A stretch of DNA of 15,135 bases. Source: Clostridiales bacterium. Lineage in GTDB: Bacteria > Bacillota > Clostridia > Saccharofermentanales > DTU023. Below are positions 7,941 through 14,860 of this stretch, piece by piece. The stretch spans positions 1 to 15,135 of the forward strand of contig SFGY01000023.1 in NCBI GenBank assembly GCA_004556455.1, written 5' to 3'. The translations under genes and the position numbers were made by a program. The first letter of the stretch is position 1, and every line of letters begins with the position of its first letter. Under the pieces are notes generated by a model, which worked only from the letters and a program-made list of their open reading frames with translations, did not search any database and was not told the origin of the DNA.

Positions 7941-9179
7941 ATGACGATGACACGCAAGAAAACAGTGAATGTTGTATATAACGGGATTGAGGTATGGAAA
8001 AGCCTGGATCCTTATTTGGAATCATTTTCATATTTTGATTCTGTGGATGAATCAGACAAGATTTCATTTTCGGTAAACGACCGCGATTTAAAATGGGTTA
8101 ACTCCTGGATACCCCAAACAGGTGATGTAATTCAGCCATCTGTTATTCTTGAAAACTGGAACTATGAGGGCGAAAAGATGACTGTAGCCTGCGGGGATTT
8201 CGTGGTGGATGATTTTTCCTTTTCATCCCCTCCGTTGTCTGGCAGTATTAACGGCGTATCTGCACCGGTCAATACAAGCTTTAAGGAAACCATGAATACA
8301 AGAACCTGGGAGGCGGCTACGATTAGCCTGATAGCTTCGGAAATCGCTTCCAAATATGGACTGACCAGCATTTATGACGCTCCAGAGATACAGGTGGCAA
8401 AAACGGAACAGAGCAACCAGGCAGACAGTGATTTTATAAAATCCCTCTGTCAAAAGTATGGGCTTGGAATGAAGGTATACGCAAACCGTTTGGTCATCTG
8501 GGATTATAAAACCTACTTTAAAAAACGTCCGGTTATTGTTCTGACGCCTCAGATGGTGTCAAAGTGGATTTATCGAAAAAGCATGCAGGGAACCTATACA
8601 GGGGCTAAAGTGAGCTACACAAATCCGGCTACGAAAAAAACAGTAGAGGTAATTGTAGGAACGCCGGAGCGACTGTACAGGACAACACAGAAAGCAGACA
8701 ATGAAGCCGATGCAAGGCTGATTGGCGAAGGAGCTGTTCTAAACGCGAACCGCAAAGCTGAAACGATGCAGATTACTCTTCCGCCAAAGCTTTCCATTAT
8801 GGCCTGTATGACCGTACAGCTTTCAGAGTTTGGAAAGATGGACGGGATTTATTTTGTGGAGCAGGTATCACATACGATTGGACGGAAGTCATATACCATG
8901 CAGTTAAAGCTGAGCCGGATTACAGAAAATGGAGAATCAGGGAATGGTGAAACCGCAGGCTCTAATGCATCTACAGCTGGAGCGGAGAGCTATGTGATAA
9001 AGAAAGGTGACACTTTATGGGATTTGGCTAAGAAAAAATACGGGAATGGGTCTAAATATACCCTGATTTATGAGGCGAATAAGGATGCCATTGAGGCAGA
9101 TGCAAAGAAACACGGGAAAAGCAGCTCGAATAATGGATATTGGATATATCCAGGATTAACCATTACGATACCGGCATAA
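7941..9179 (+). CDS. Late control protein D / baseplate hub (gp27-like) with C-terminal LysM domain
   Basis: This is a 412-residue protein. Residues 1-320 match the P2 gpD / Mu gp44 / T4 gp27-like hub. The usual first strands (VNVVYNGIEVWKSLDPY), a tower of barrels, the segment ADSDFIKSLCQKYGLGMKVY and MQLKLSRI are all visible. Residues about 330-350 are a Gly/Ser/Ala linker, and 351-411 form a LysM domain opening YVIKKGDTLWDLAKKKYGNG and ending YWIYPGLTITIPA. The hub links the tube to the spike, and the LysM domain probably contacts peptidoglycan or the neighbouring baseplate. AAAGG at 7929-7933 gives a seven-base spacing to ATG 7941. A second in-frame ATG at 7947 is possible. Confidence 0.88.
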   Translation: MTMTRKKTVNVVYNGIEVWKSLDPYLESFSYFDSVDESDKISFSVNDRDLKWVNSWIPQTGDVIQPSVILENWNYEGEKMTVACGDFVVDDFSFSSPPLSGSINGVSAPVNTSFKETMNTRTWEAATISLIASEIASKYGLTSIYDAPEIQVAKTEQSNQADSDFIKSLCQKYGLGMKVYANRLVIWDYKTYFKKRPVIVLTPQMVSKWIYRKSMQGTYTGAKVSYTNPATKKTVEVIVGTPERLYRTTQKADNEADARLIGEGAVLNANRKAETMQITLPPKLSIMACMTVQLSEFGKMDGIYFVEQVSHTIGRKSYTMQLKLSRITENGESGNGETAGSNASTAGAESYVIKKGDTLWDLAKKKYGNGSKYTLIYEANKDAIEADAKKHGKSSSNNGYWIYPGLTITIPA

Positions 9180-9191
9180 GAAGGAGGGCTT

Positions 9192-9602
9192 ATGGAGGAT
9201 GTAGTAAGAGTGGGAAATATATCAGCGGTTGATCCGGATGCTGGAATGGCACAGGTATATTATCCTGATCGGGACAGCACGACGGCTCCGCTTCATCTGT
9301 TTGCATTTCATTCCGAATATGCCCTGCCAAAGGTAGGCGATCAGGTAGTGGTGCTGCATTTGTCAAATGATACTAGTTCTGGCGTGATACTGGGACGCCT
9401 CTGGGGGACAGCAGAGCCTCCACAGGCTGGAATGGCTGGCTACAAGAAGGTGTTTGATTCAAATGCGTGGGAAGAATTAAAGCAGGGACGATATACGATT
9501 CACGCAGATGAGATAATTCTGGAGGGGACAGGGGGGAGCTGCACACTTTCACAATTAATTGACTTGGAAAAGCGCATAGAGCGATTGGAAAGGAAGGAAT
9601 AA
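9192..9602 (+). CDS. Baseplate assembly protein V / central spike
   Basis: This is a 136-residue protein of the gpV/gp45 spike family. Residues 1-75 look like the OB-fold collar (VGNISAVDPDAGMAQVYYPD, then LPKVGDQVVVLHLSN and SGVILGRLWG). Next is a short beta segment (GRYTIHADEIILEGTGGS), and the C-terminus is a helical coiled coil (LIDLEKRIERLERKE). The spike punctures the host cell envelope after sheath contraction. It is shorter than P2 gpV (about 211 residues), and I see no C-terminal HxH metal site. AAGGAGG at 9181-9187 leads to ATG. A separate tip protein, or none, would finish the needle. Confidence 0.85.
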   Translation: MEDVVRVGNISAVDPDAGMAQVYYPDRDSTTAPLHLFAFHSEYALPKVGDQVVVLHLSNDTSSGVILGRLWGTAEPPQAGMAGYKKVFDSNAWEELKQGRYTIHADEIILEGTGGSCTLSQLIDLEKRIERLERKE

Positions 9603-9603
9603 T

Positions 9604-9993
9604 ATGGTTGGGTTGCTTGGAGAGCTTAGGTTCCGTGTTGCTGACAGTCGCATTTTGACGTTTCGCAATTTTAAGCGTGAAATAGCTTCGACTTGGAACA
9701 GCCTGGATCGAATCGGCCTAAAGCCAATCGTAGAATATGGAGGGGCCAATTTGCAGACAGCGTCATTTGAAATAGTATTGGATGCCTCTTTGGGAGTCAG
9801 GCCAAGTAAACTTTTAAAGACGCTGGAACAAATGGCAGAAGCTGCGCAAGCTTATGAATTAGTAATTGGAAAGAAAATGATAGGAAAAAACAAATGGGTG
9901 ATCACCAAATGTTCGCAGGCATATGACTATATACTGAGAGGCGGAGAGATCTACAGGGCTACCGTGTCATTAACGCTCCAGGAATATGTATGA
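9604..9993 (+). CDS. P2 gpU-like tail protein
   Basis: This is a 129-residue protein resembling phage P2 gpU. The shared pattern includes an opening LGELRFRV, then W(N)SLDRIGLKPIVEYGG, a beta strand FEIVLDASLG, 'L..LEQMAEAAQAYEL', G-K-W-VI and the closing YRATVSLTLQEYV. P2 gpU is a tail-end protein required for tail completion. Here it sits between the spike and gp25 genes rather than next to D as in P2. AGGAAGG at 9591-9597 precedes ATG. The stop codon overlaps the annotated start of the next gene. Assignment is by pattern recognition. Confidence 0.72.
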   Translation: MVGLLGELRFRVADSRILTFRNFKREIASTWNSLDRIGLKPIVEYGGANLQTASFEIVLDASLGVRPSKLLKTLEQMAEAAQAYELVIGKKMIGKNKWVITKCSQAYDYILRGGEIYRATVSLTLQEYV

Positions 9994-9998
9994 GGAGG
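9993..9998 (+). promoter_or_regulatory. AGGAGG ribosome binding site that favours the GTG start of the gp25-like gene
   Basis: A perfect AGGAGG lies six bases ahead of GTG 10005. The alternative ATG at 9990 has only a weak CAGGAA upstream, and this motif would fall inside its codons 2 and 3. The site therefore points to 10005 as the start, giving 101 residues instead of 106. Confidence 0.7.
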
Positions 9999-10004
9999 CT
10001 GAAA

Positions 10005-10310
10005 GTGGAAGAGCAGCGGTTCAAAATTACAGTACAGAATGCAGAAGATGAGGAAGAACTAATTCGAACCTTGTCAACCTTATTTAATACGCGTGCGGGA
10101 AGTCAACCGGCGGATCGAGATTTCGGGATATCGTGGAAATGCCTGGATGAGGTTCCGGAAGTAGCGGAAAATCTTTTTTATCTGGAGGCAGTACGCAAGG
10201 TCGAACGGTATGAGCCTAGAGTGGAGATAACCAATATTTTATATAGGCATGAAGCAGGAAAGATGACTGCTCATATTTATTTTTCTGGAAAGGGGAGAAG
10301 TGGATCATGA
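10005..10310 (+). CDS. Baseplate wedge protein, gpW/gp25 family
   Basis: This is a protein of 101 residues (106 if started at ATG 9990). It belongs to the GpW/gp25 family: a helical entry (EEELIRTLSTLFNTRAG), then the hallmark GSQPADRDFGI loop, a helix with EVAENLFYLEAVRKVERYEPRVEI, and a final strand MTAHIYFSG. The 'T..G..P...FGI' arrangement matches the T4 gp25 EPR motif region. The protein forms part of the sheath-initiating wedge around the hub. I prefer the GTG at 10005 because of its strong ribosome binding site. The stop overlaps the next start as ATGA, indicating coupling. Confidence 0.86.
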   Translation: MEEQRFKITVQNAEDEEELIRTLSTLFNTRAGSQPADRDFGISWKCLDEVPEVAENLFYLEAVRKVERYEPRVEITNILYRHEAGKMTAHIYFSGKGRSGS

Positions 10311-11452
10311 ATGATATATTGTCACGACTGTCTGATTGTCCAGAGGTAAGCTTTATAGACGGGATAAGCTTTGCAGATTTACAGGAGAAGATGATACAAG
10401 ATTATCAGGAAAAGTTCAAAGAATTGACAGGAAAAGATGTGACTCTGGCACCGGCGGATCCATATCGCTTGATTCTATACTCCTGTGCCGTGGCAATCTA
10501 TCAGGCGTACCAATATGGAGATAGGGCCGGAAAAATGGGTCTGCTCAAATACAGCACAGGGAGTTTTCTTGACAATTTGGCGGCGCTTAAAGGAGTAAGG
10601 CGAAATGAACCCTCTGCAGCGCAAGCCACTGTACGTTTTACATTGTCAGCAGCATTAAGCAAAAGGGCGGAAATTCCGAAAGGGACCAGAGTGAAGGGAA
10701 TTGATCTATATTTTGAGACGATAGAACCGGCTGAAATCCTGGCTGGGAATCTATATGTGGACGTTGCTGTAAAATGTCAAACGGCCGGAAGCATTGGCAA
10801 CGGTTTTCTTCCCGGAGACATACAGACTTTAGTAGATCCTCTGCCATACATACTTAGCATCCGAAATATTACGCAGTCATCCGGCGGAACAGACCGGGAG
10901 ACAGACGAGGAGTTGGCAGAACGGGTGTATTTATCTCCGTCCAGCTATTCCACAGCTGGCCCTCAAAGTGCATATGAATACTGGGTCAAAACGTACAGCC
11001 CCGCGATTAGTGAGTGCCGAATTATATCAGAAGCACCTGGAGAGGTTGATATTTATGTAGCTGAAAACGGCGAAATTCCATCGGATGGTTTTGTGAAAGG
11101 GCTAACAGAATATTTGGAAAACAGCAGCGTCCGTCCTCTTACTGATAAGGTAGTCGTTAAAAAACCGGAATTAGTTAATTATGAAATAGAGTTTACTTAT
11201 TATATCCAAAGCGCGGATAGGAACAAAGAGACGACCATTAAAGCCGAAGTGGAGAACGCCTGTAATAATTATATTGCATGGCAGAGGCATATTGGGAGGG
11301 ACATAACGCCAACGCAGTTAATTTATGAACTGATAAAGGCCGGGGCACAGTCAGTAGAGGTGACAAAACCATCCTACACGGAACTTACGGAAGCTCAGAT
11401 TGCAGTGGCAGGCGCACCGGTAGTTACGTACGGAGGGCTGAGAGATGGTTGA
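10307..11452 (+). CDS. Baseplate wedge protein J (gp47 family)
   Basis: This is a 381-residue baseplate J / Mu gp47-like protein. It has a helical start (SFADLQEKMIQDYQEKFKE), a central beta region with KRAEIPKGTRVKGIDLYFE and CQTAGSIGNGFLPGD, and the conserved NITQSSGGTDRETDEELAER followed by STAGPQSAYEYWV and PGEVDIYVAENGE. This set (SGGTD.E.DEEL.ER) is diagnostic of the family. The protein builds the baseplate wedge ring with gp25 and tail protein I. The start at 10307 overlaps the previous stop and has GGGGAG upstream. Its length is normal for the family. Confidence 0.93.
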   Translation: MNDILSRLSDCPEVSFIDGISFADLQEKMIQDYQEKFKELTGKDVTLAPADPYRLILYSCAVAIYQAYQYGDRAGKMGLLKYSTGSFLDNLAALKGVRRNEPSAAQATVRFTLSAALSKRAEIPKGTRVKGIDLYFETIEPAEILAGNLYVDVAVKCQTAGSIGNGFLPGDIQTLVDPLPYILSIRNITQSSGGTDRETDEELAERVYLSPSSYSTAGPQSAYEYWVKTYSPAISECRIISEAPGEVDIYVAENGEIPSDGFVKGLTEYLENSSVRPLTDKVVVKKPELVNYEIEFTYYIQSADRNKETTIKAEVENACNNYIAWQRHIGRDITPTQLIYELIKAGAQSVEVTKPSYTELTEAQIAVAGAPVVTYGGLRDG

Positions 11453-12380
11453 TTTTTGGAACGGAGAAATTAAGAATATCGCCCCGATTAATCTGATGTC
11501 AGCAGAAGCAGAAGCAGTCAGCTATGCAGTACGGGAAGCAATGCAAAAATATCAGGTTTATGCGCGTGCTTTACCGCTTTACGCCACAATTGAGAAAGTA
11601 CCGGAGGAGGCGCTTGATTTGATGGCTTTGGAAATGGGCACACAGTATTACGACCAGACATTTCCAAGAAAGCAAAAAGAGCGCCTAGTTACGCAGACGC
11701 TAGCCTGGTATATGCATGCAGGCACTCCGTCAATTCTGAGTGAGTTTTTGGAAACAATTTTGGCTGGAGGGTACATAGAAGAATGGCATGATTATAACGG
11801 TAAACCATACCATTTTAAAGCATATGCATACGCGGAAGGGCATGAAGTCCCTCTTGGGTACGGAAAAGAAGTGGAGCGGCAGCTCAAACGCTATAAGAAT
11901 GTACGTTCCTGGCTCGAATACTTTATGTTTATCATAGCATTAGGTTATAGGGTAAATATTGCGTGCAAAAGCAGTGTGCAGATGACAACTCGATTTTACC
12001 CAAGAGGCAATATAGCATACCAGCGATTGGACGGGACATGGAAACTTGATGGGAGACGCAAGCTGAGCTTGTATAGAAAAACGATGAATTTTTATCCATC
12101 GGCAGTCAGCCTGGGGGCATGTTTTAGAACCCATGTTCAATCAAAGGGACAAAATTACCTGATAGGAAAAGCCAGGCAGAAAATAAAAATCCGAGCTGGC
12201 GCGGAGAGCGCAAGCAGCAGTCCTGTTAAGATTCACAATCAGAAGAGATTGGTATTTTCAACCCGCACAAAAGCTAGTGTTACAAGCGGAAACATTATCA
12301 TTACAGTAATCAACAAGTTAGACGGAACATGGAAACTGGATGGAAACAGAAGGTTAAATGGCGGGCCGTACTTACAATAA
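11445..12380 (+). CDS. Tail protein I (gpI) with a C-terminal repeat extension
   Basis: This is a 311-residue protein. Residues 1-150 match P2 tail protein I, as in AEAVSYAVREAMQKYQVYAR, EEALDLMALEMGTQYYD and LAWYMHAGTPSILSEFLETI. These proteins connect the baseplate wedge with the fibre network. P2 gpI is about 176 residues, so roughly 130 residues are extra. The extension holds two 14-residue copies of (R/K)LDGTWKLDG(R/N)R(K/R)L at residues 194-207 and 291-304, separated by a basic, beta-rich stretch. That part may bind the collar protein or a sugar. The gene overlaps the J gene by 8 bases. Call for the first domain is strong; the role of the repeats is unknown. Confidence 0.85.
   Translation: MVDFWNGEIKNIAPINLMSAEAEAVSYAVREAMQKYQVYARALPLYATIEKVPEEALDLMALEMGTQYYDQTFPRKQKERLVTQTLAWYMHAGTPSILSEFLETILAGGYIEEWHDYNGKPYHFKAYAYAEGHEVPLGYGKEVERQLKRYKNVRSWLEYFMFIIALGYRVNIACKSSVQMTTRFYPRGNIAYQRLDGTWKLDGRRKLSLYRKTMNFYPSAVSLGACFRTHVQSKGQNYLIGKARQKIKIRAGAESASSSPVKIHNQKRLVFSTRTKASVTSGNIIITVINKLDGTWKLDGNRRLNGGPYLQ
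12024..12065 (+). repeat. First LDGTWKLDG repeat in tail protein I
   Basis: Encodes RLDGTWKLDGRRKL (residues 194-207). It matches the second copy at 12315-12356 at 11 of 14 residues, and the nucleotide sequences are less alike, so selection is on the protein. Confidence 0.85.
12315..12356 (+). repeat. Second LDGTWKLDG repeat in tail protein I
   Basis: Encodes KLDGTWKLDGNRRL (residues 291-304), 97 residues after the first copy and nine from the C-terminus. Confidence 0.85.
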
Positions 12381-12394
12381 GAAGGAGGAAGGAA

Positions 12395-12787
12395 ATGGCA
12401 GCGATTGAAGGAGTCATTACAGTCATTGGAAGAAAGAAACTGTGCGAAGCGCACGCAGGAAAACGAACGCTTCCCAAAATCAGCGGTATGGCTTGGGGAG
12501 ATGGAGGAACGGATGAGGACGGAACTCCGAAAACAGTAACAGGACAGGAAAAAAGCATGTATAATCAGCTTCTGAAAAAGGAGGTCAATGATCCGATATT
12601 CAAAAATGATGAACATACAACCGCAGTGTATTCAGCAACCTTAGAAAGCGGAGATTTGGTAGGGAAGTATATTTCGGAGCTGGCTCTTTTTGATGAGGAG
12701 GGGGATATGATTGCCTATCAAACCTTCTTAAAAAAGGGAAAGGATGAAGGAATGCCACAGCGATATGACATGGAAGAAATTTTTTAA
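12395..12787 (+). CDS. Tail fibre / collar N-terminal domain protein (gpH N-terminus-like), stand-alone
   Basis: This is a 130-residue protein equal to the N-terminal collar domain of P2 gpH-type fibres: VITVIGRKKLCEAHAGKR, 'ISGMAWGDGG', LVGKYISELALFDEEGDMIA and a closing KDEGMPQRYDM. In P2 that domain anchors a long fibre to the baseplate. Here the frame stops at the domain boundary, so the protein is only the adapter. I place the start at ATG 12395 because AGGAGG at 12383-12388 is six bases ahead. An in-frame ATG at 12329 would lie inside the previous gene without a site. The next gene begins 13 bases later. Confidence 0.85.
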   Translation: MAAIEGVITVIGRKKLCEAHAGKRTLPKISGMAWGDGGTDEDGTPKTVTGQEKSMYNQLLKKEVNDPIFKNDEHTTAVYSATLESGDLVGKYISELALFDEEGDMIAYQTFLKKGKDEGMPQRYDMEEIF

Positions 12788-12799
12788 GGAGGTAAAGAA

Positions 12800-13234
12800 G
12801 TGGATTATTGCGATATAAAAAATCCGGCAGAATACACGGAGAAAGTTGAACGCTGGTCACGTCAGACGGATGCGAACGGTGACGAAATGGGGAAAGTAAT
12901 TGAGGCGTTGGTAAATAATGACAATTATTTGAAAAAGGAAGTAGAACGTCAGGATAATTCAGTTGTGGTCACGCTTACCGTTGCAGGATGGAGCGCAGCA
13001 GCGCCATACGCGCAAAGGGTTGAAGTGCCGGGTGTCAAGGAAACGGACATCCTGCGGCTGTATACACATACACCCAAAACCCTGTCAGGAGATGCGGTAA
13101 AGCTACGCCGAAAGATGACCGCTATGATTACGGATGGCGAGGCAAAAGATGGATATGTGATGTTTTATTGCGGGGAAAAGAAGCCGACAGCAGATTTTCC
13201 TGTTAAACTGGTGGGGGTGAGCGCAAATGAGTGA
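12800..13234 (+). CDS. Fibre-associated protein with coiled-coil head and beta domain
   Basis: This is a 144-residue protein with a GTG start preceded by AAGGAGGT at 12786-12793. Residues 1-50 are charged and helical (NPAEYTEKVERWSRQTDA, then DNYLKKEVERQ), suited to trimerisation. Residues 51-142 form a beta domain with VTLTVAGWSAAAPYAQRVEV, and end GYVMFYCGEKKPTADFPVKL. Domains of this 'W...APY.Q.V.V' style are frequent in Firmicute prophage fibre regions, where their partner is not firmly known. It lies between the collar adapter and the putative receptor-binding protein, so a linker in the fibre is my inference. The stop overlaps the next start by eight bases. Confidence 0.65.
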   Translation: MDYCDIKNPAEYTEKVERWSRQTDANGDEMGKVIEALVNNDNYLKKEVERQDNSVVVTLTVAGWSAAAPYAQRVEVPGVKETDILRLYTHTPKTLSGDAVKLRRKMTAMITDGEAKDGYVMFYCGEKKPTADFPVKLVGVSANE

Positions 13235-13919
13235 TATTTTGATACCGTATGGGGGAGGCACAGGGGCCGACCTTGACCTTGTGACAGCATCCGCAGCAGA
13301 TGTGCGCAGGGGTAAAGTGTTTGTAGACAGGAATGGCAATCCAATCACTGGTAACATGGCGGAAAAGGCGGCCGCCACTTACACCCCCAGAACATTTGAT
13401 CAGACGATTGCGGCAAATCAGTATCTGACTGGAGTGCAGACCATCAAAGGAGACCCAAACCTGTTGGCCCGGTATATCAAGAAGGGCGTGACGATATTTG
13501 GGGTTGCGGGGACATGGGAAGGATATATTACAGGGCCTGCGGATATTTATAATCGTGGCACTTGGGGGAGTGGAACAAACGGACGGGTTATAATTGGGAT
13601 AGCGGGAACATCAGCTATATCATCACAATATGCTAACAGTGCGTTCAAGAATTGTGTTGAAGTGGAATTCATAAAGAACTGCATTGGCTATACAAAATTA
13701 AATGTCCAGTATACGAATTTTACCAGCGGCAATCTCAACGAATCTATTTTTTTCGGTTCTGATGCGTCAGGCGTACAGTCCGACTATTATGTATCACCTT
13801 CTCCAGGTGGCGTGTTGACATGGAACCTGGATATAAAAGTAATAAATGCAGGAGCCAAAACACATAGCCTTAGACTTATGAATGGGCAGTGTTCATATAC
13901 AAGAATTTACTTATCATAA
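13227..13919 (+). CDS. Putative receptor-binding tail fibre tip protein
   Basis: This is a 230-residue protein. Residues 23-45 hold a repeat-type unit 'VRRGKVFVDRNGNPITGNM'. Residues 50-95 hold TYTPRTFDQTIAANQYLTGV and KGVTIFGVAGT, a module found repeatedly in prophage fibres of Firmicutes. Residues 100-230 are Gly-, Asn- and Thr-rich with aromatic strands and no recognised domain, the usual look of a receptor-binding tip. There is no signal peptide or membrane segment. GGGGGTGA upstream of ATG 13227 is the ribosome binding site. It probably binds a cell-wall sugar; this is inference from place and composition. Confidence 0.65.
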   Translation: MSDILIPYGGGTGADLDLVTASAADVRRGKVFVDRNGNPITGNMAEKAAATYTPRTFDQTIAANQYLTGVQTIKGDPNLLARYIKKGVTIFGVAGTWEGYITGPADIYNRGTWGSGTNGRVIIGIAGTSAISSQYANSAFKNCVEVEFIKNCIGYTKLNVQYTNFTSGNLNESIFFGSDASGVQSDYYVSPSPGGVLTWNLDIKVINAGAKTHSLRLMNGQCSYTRIYLS

Positions 13920-13943
13920 TAGAAACGGAAAGCGAGGCATAAC

Positions 13944-14258
13944 ATGGACGAAGCAATCAAAGCAGAGATAGAACGCCTGCATGATGAGGACAGGCGGCAG
14001 AACAAAAGGCTGGAGATGCTGGAAGGGCTGGTCAGGGAAATCCAATCCCTGGCCCTTTCTGTACACGGGCTGGCCAAAGACATGGAGCAGATGCTGCATG
14101 AGCAGAGAGACCAGGGGAGACGGCTGGACGCTCTGGAGCGGGAACCGGCTGACGCATGGAAAAACGCAAAGAAAACATTCATAACAGCGATTCTAAGCAC
14201 GATTGCCGGAGGGATGGCAACCGGGCTTATTTTTATCATATCGCAATCCATCCAATAA
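13944..14258 (+). CDS. XhlA-like holin-associated membrane protein
   Basis: This is a 104-residue protein with a charged helical coiled coil at residues 3-65 (EIERLHDEDRRQNKRLEMLE and onwards) and one membrane segment at about 79-99 (FITAILSTIAGGMATGLIFI). A coiled coil followed by a C-terminal membrane helix is the layout of the XhlA family, which works with a holin in lysis. Its site just before a phiLC3-type holin supports the call. There is a weak ribosome binding site (GGAAAGCGAGG, 13927-13937). It opens the lysis module. Confidence 0.75.
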   Translation: MDEAIKAEIERLHDEDRRQNKRLEMLEGLVREIQSLALSVHGLAKDMEQMLHEQRDQGRRLDALEREPADAWKNAKKTFITAILSTIAGGMATGLIFIISQSIQ

Positions 14259-14271
14259 AGGAGGTGAGAGG

Positions 14272-14700
14272 ATGATTAACTGGAAGGTAAGGCTTAAAAA
14301 CAAGCAGTTCTGGCTGGCGCTGGTTCCGGCTGTGCTGCTTCTTGCCCAGGCGGCGGCTGGCGTATTTGGGTATGCGCTGGACTTAGGAGGCCTGGGGGAC
14401 AAGCTTCTGGCCGTAGTAAACGCGCTCTTTGTGGTATTGTCAATCCTGGGGATCGTAACAGACCCGACCACAAGGGGCGTAGGGGACAGCGCCCAGGCTC
14501 TGATATATCAAAAAGAAAGAGAGGACAAGCGTATGTCAAACACATTAAACCATGGAGACAACAGGACAGCGGAGCAGCGGGCCAATGACGCAGCCCAGGA
14601 GGTAACGCCGAAGGGGCCGCAGGATAAGACCTATGTGACCGCTGGCCCGGCAACCGGCAAGGAAGATGAGAGAGCGGAAGGAACCGAGAACATCCGTTAG
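14272..14700 (+). CDS. Phage holin, phiLC3 family, with extended tail
   Basis: This is a 142-residue protein. Residues 1-87 match phiLC3-type holins: INWKVRLKNKQFWLALVPA, membrane helices at about 12-35 and 45-63, and VTDPTTRGVGDSAQAL. Holins open the cytoplasmic membrane at the end of the phage cycle. Family members are usually about 80-95 residues. Here 55 hydrophilic residues (88-142) follow, beginning at an internal Met with an AGAGAGG motif at 14518-14524 ahead of it. AAAGGAGGTGA at 14257-14267 is an almost ideal ribosome binding site. No endolysin follows before the terminator, so it lies elsewhere or past the window. Confidence 0.85.
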   Translation: MINWKVRLKNKQFWLALVPAVLLLAQAAAGVFGYALDLGGLGDKLLAVVNALFVVLSILGIVTDPTTRGVGDSAQALIYQKEREDKRMSNTLNHGDNRTAEQRANDAAQEVTPKGPQDKTYVTAGPATGKEDERAEGTENIR

Positions 14701-14730
14701 CTGAGGCTCTGCAACGGCAGCACAAAAACA

Positions 14731-14758
14731 CAGGCCCTGGGAGGTTTCCGGGGCCTGT
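14731..14758 (+). terminator. Rho-independent terminator of the late operon
   Basis: CAGGCCC at 14731-14737 pairs with GGGCCTG at 14751-14757. Three further inner pairs (one G-U) give a 10-bp stem with a 7-base loop, followed by TTTATAAT. It lies 30 bases after the holin stop and closes the tail-lysis operon. Confidence 0.85.
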
Positions 14759-14764
14759 TTATAA

Positions 14765-14793
14765 TTGCAGCATGATTAAAGCTATGTTATAAT
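14765..14793 (+). promoter_or_regulatory. Promoter of the small toxin-like gene
   Basis: TTGCAG (14765-14770), a 17-base spacer and TATAAT (14788-14793) with an extended -10 TG at 14785-14786 form a good vegetative promoter. Transcription would start near 14800. It sits just after the late-operon terminator, so the small gene is an independent unit. The opposing promoter at 15050-15078 has almost the same elements. Confidence 0.8.
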
Positions 14794-14800
14794 GCAAATG

Positions 14801-14821
14801 TTACCGCCCCTATACCGGTAA
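14801..14821 (+). promoter_or_regulatory. 5' leader hairpin next to the ribosome binding site
   Basis: TTACCG (14801-14806) pairs with CGGTAA (14816-14821) around a nine-base loop. The loop's CCCC (14807-14810) is complementary to the GGGG of the ribosome binding site (14827-14831). This resembles the upstream helix that lowers translation of fst mRNA; the function is inferred. Confidence 0.55.
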
Positions 14822-14831
14822 GGAAAGGGGG

Positions 14832-14860
14832 TGTTCCAAGTGGAAAGTCTTATTTCGTTT
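14832..14860 (+). repeat. Direct repeat DRa, over the toxin start codon
   Basis: TGTTCC followed by a 20-base block (14841-14860) recurs at 15012-15039 with one mismatch in the 20-base block and three or four variable bases in between. It covers the end of the ribosome binding site, the GTG start and codons 2-7. Confidence 0.85.

Noticed and set aside
12329..12394. Longer start for the collar protein at ATG 12329
   Set aside because: No ribosome binding site, it lies inside the tail protein I gene, and the fibre N-terminus homology begins at ATG 12395, which has AGGAGG six bases ahead.
12239..12616. Minus-strand open frame of 125 codons with hydrophobic stretches
   Set aside because: Covers the end of tail protein I and the start of the collar gene, both strongly supported; Phe/Ser/Cys-rich shadow.
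13227..13919. Diversity-generating retroelement variable region in the tip protein
   Set aside because: No template repeat, no reverse transcriptase and no C-type lectin-like ending could be seen in the window.
14203..14271. Longer start for the holin at 14203
   Set aside because: It would overlap the XhlA-like gene. The phiLC3 N-terminus begins at 14272 behind a near-perfect ribosome binding site.
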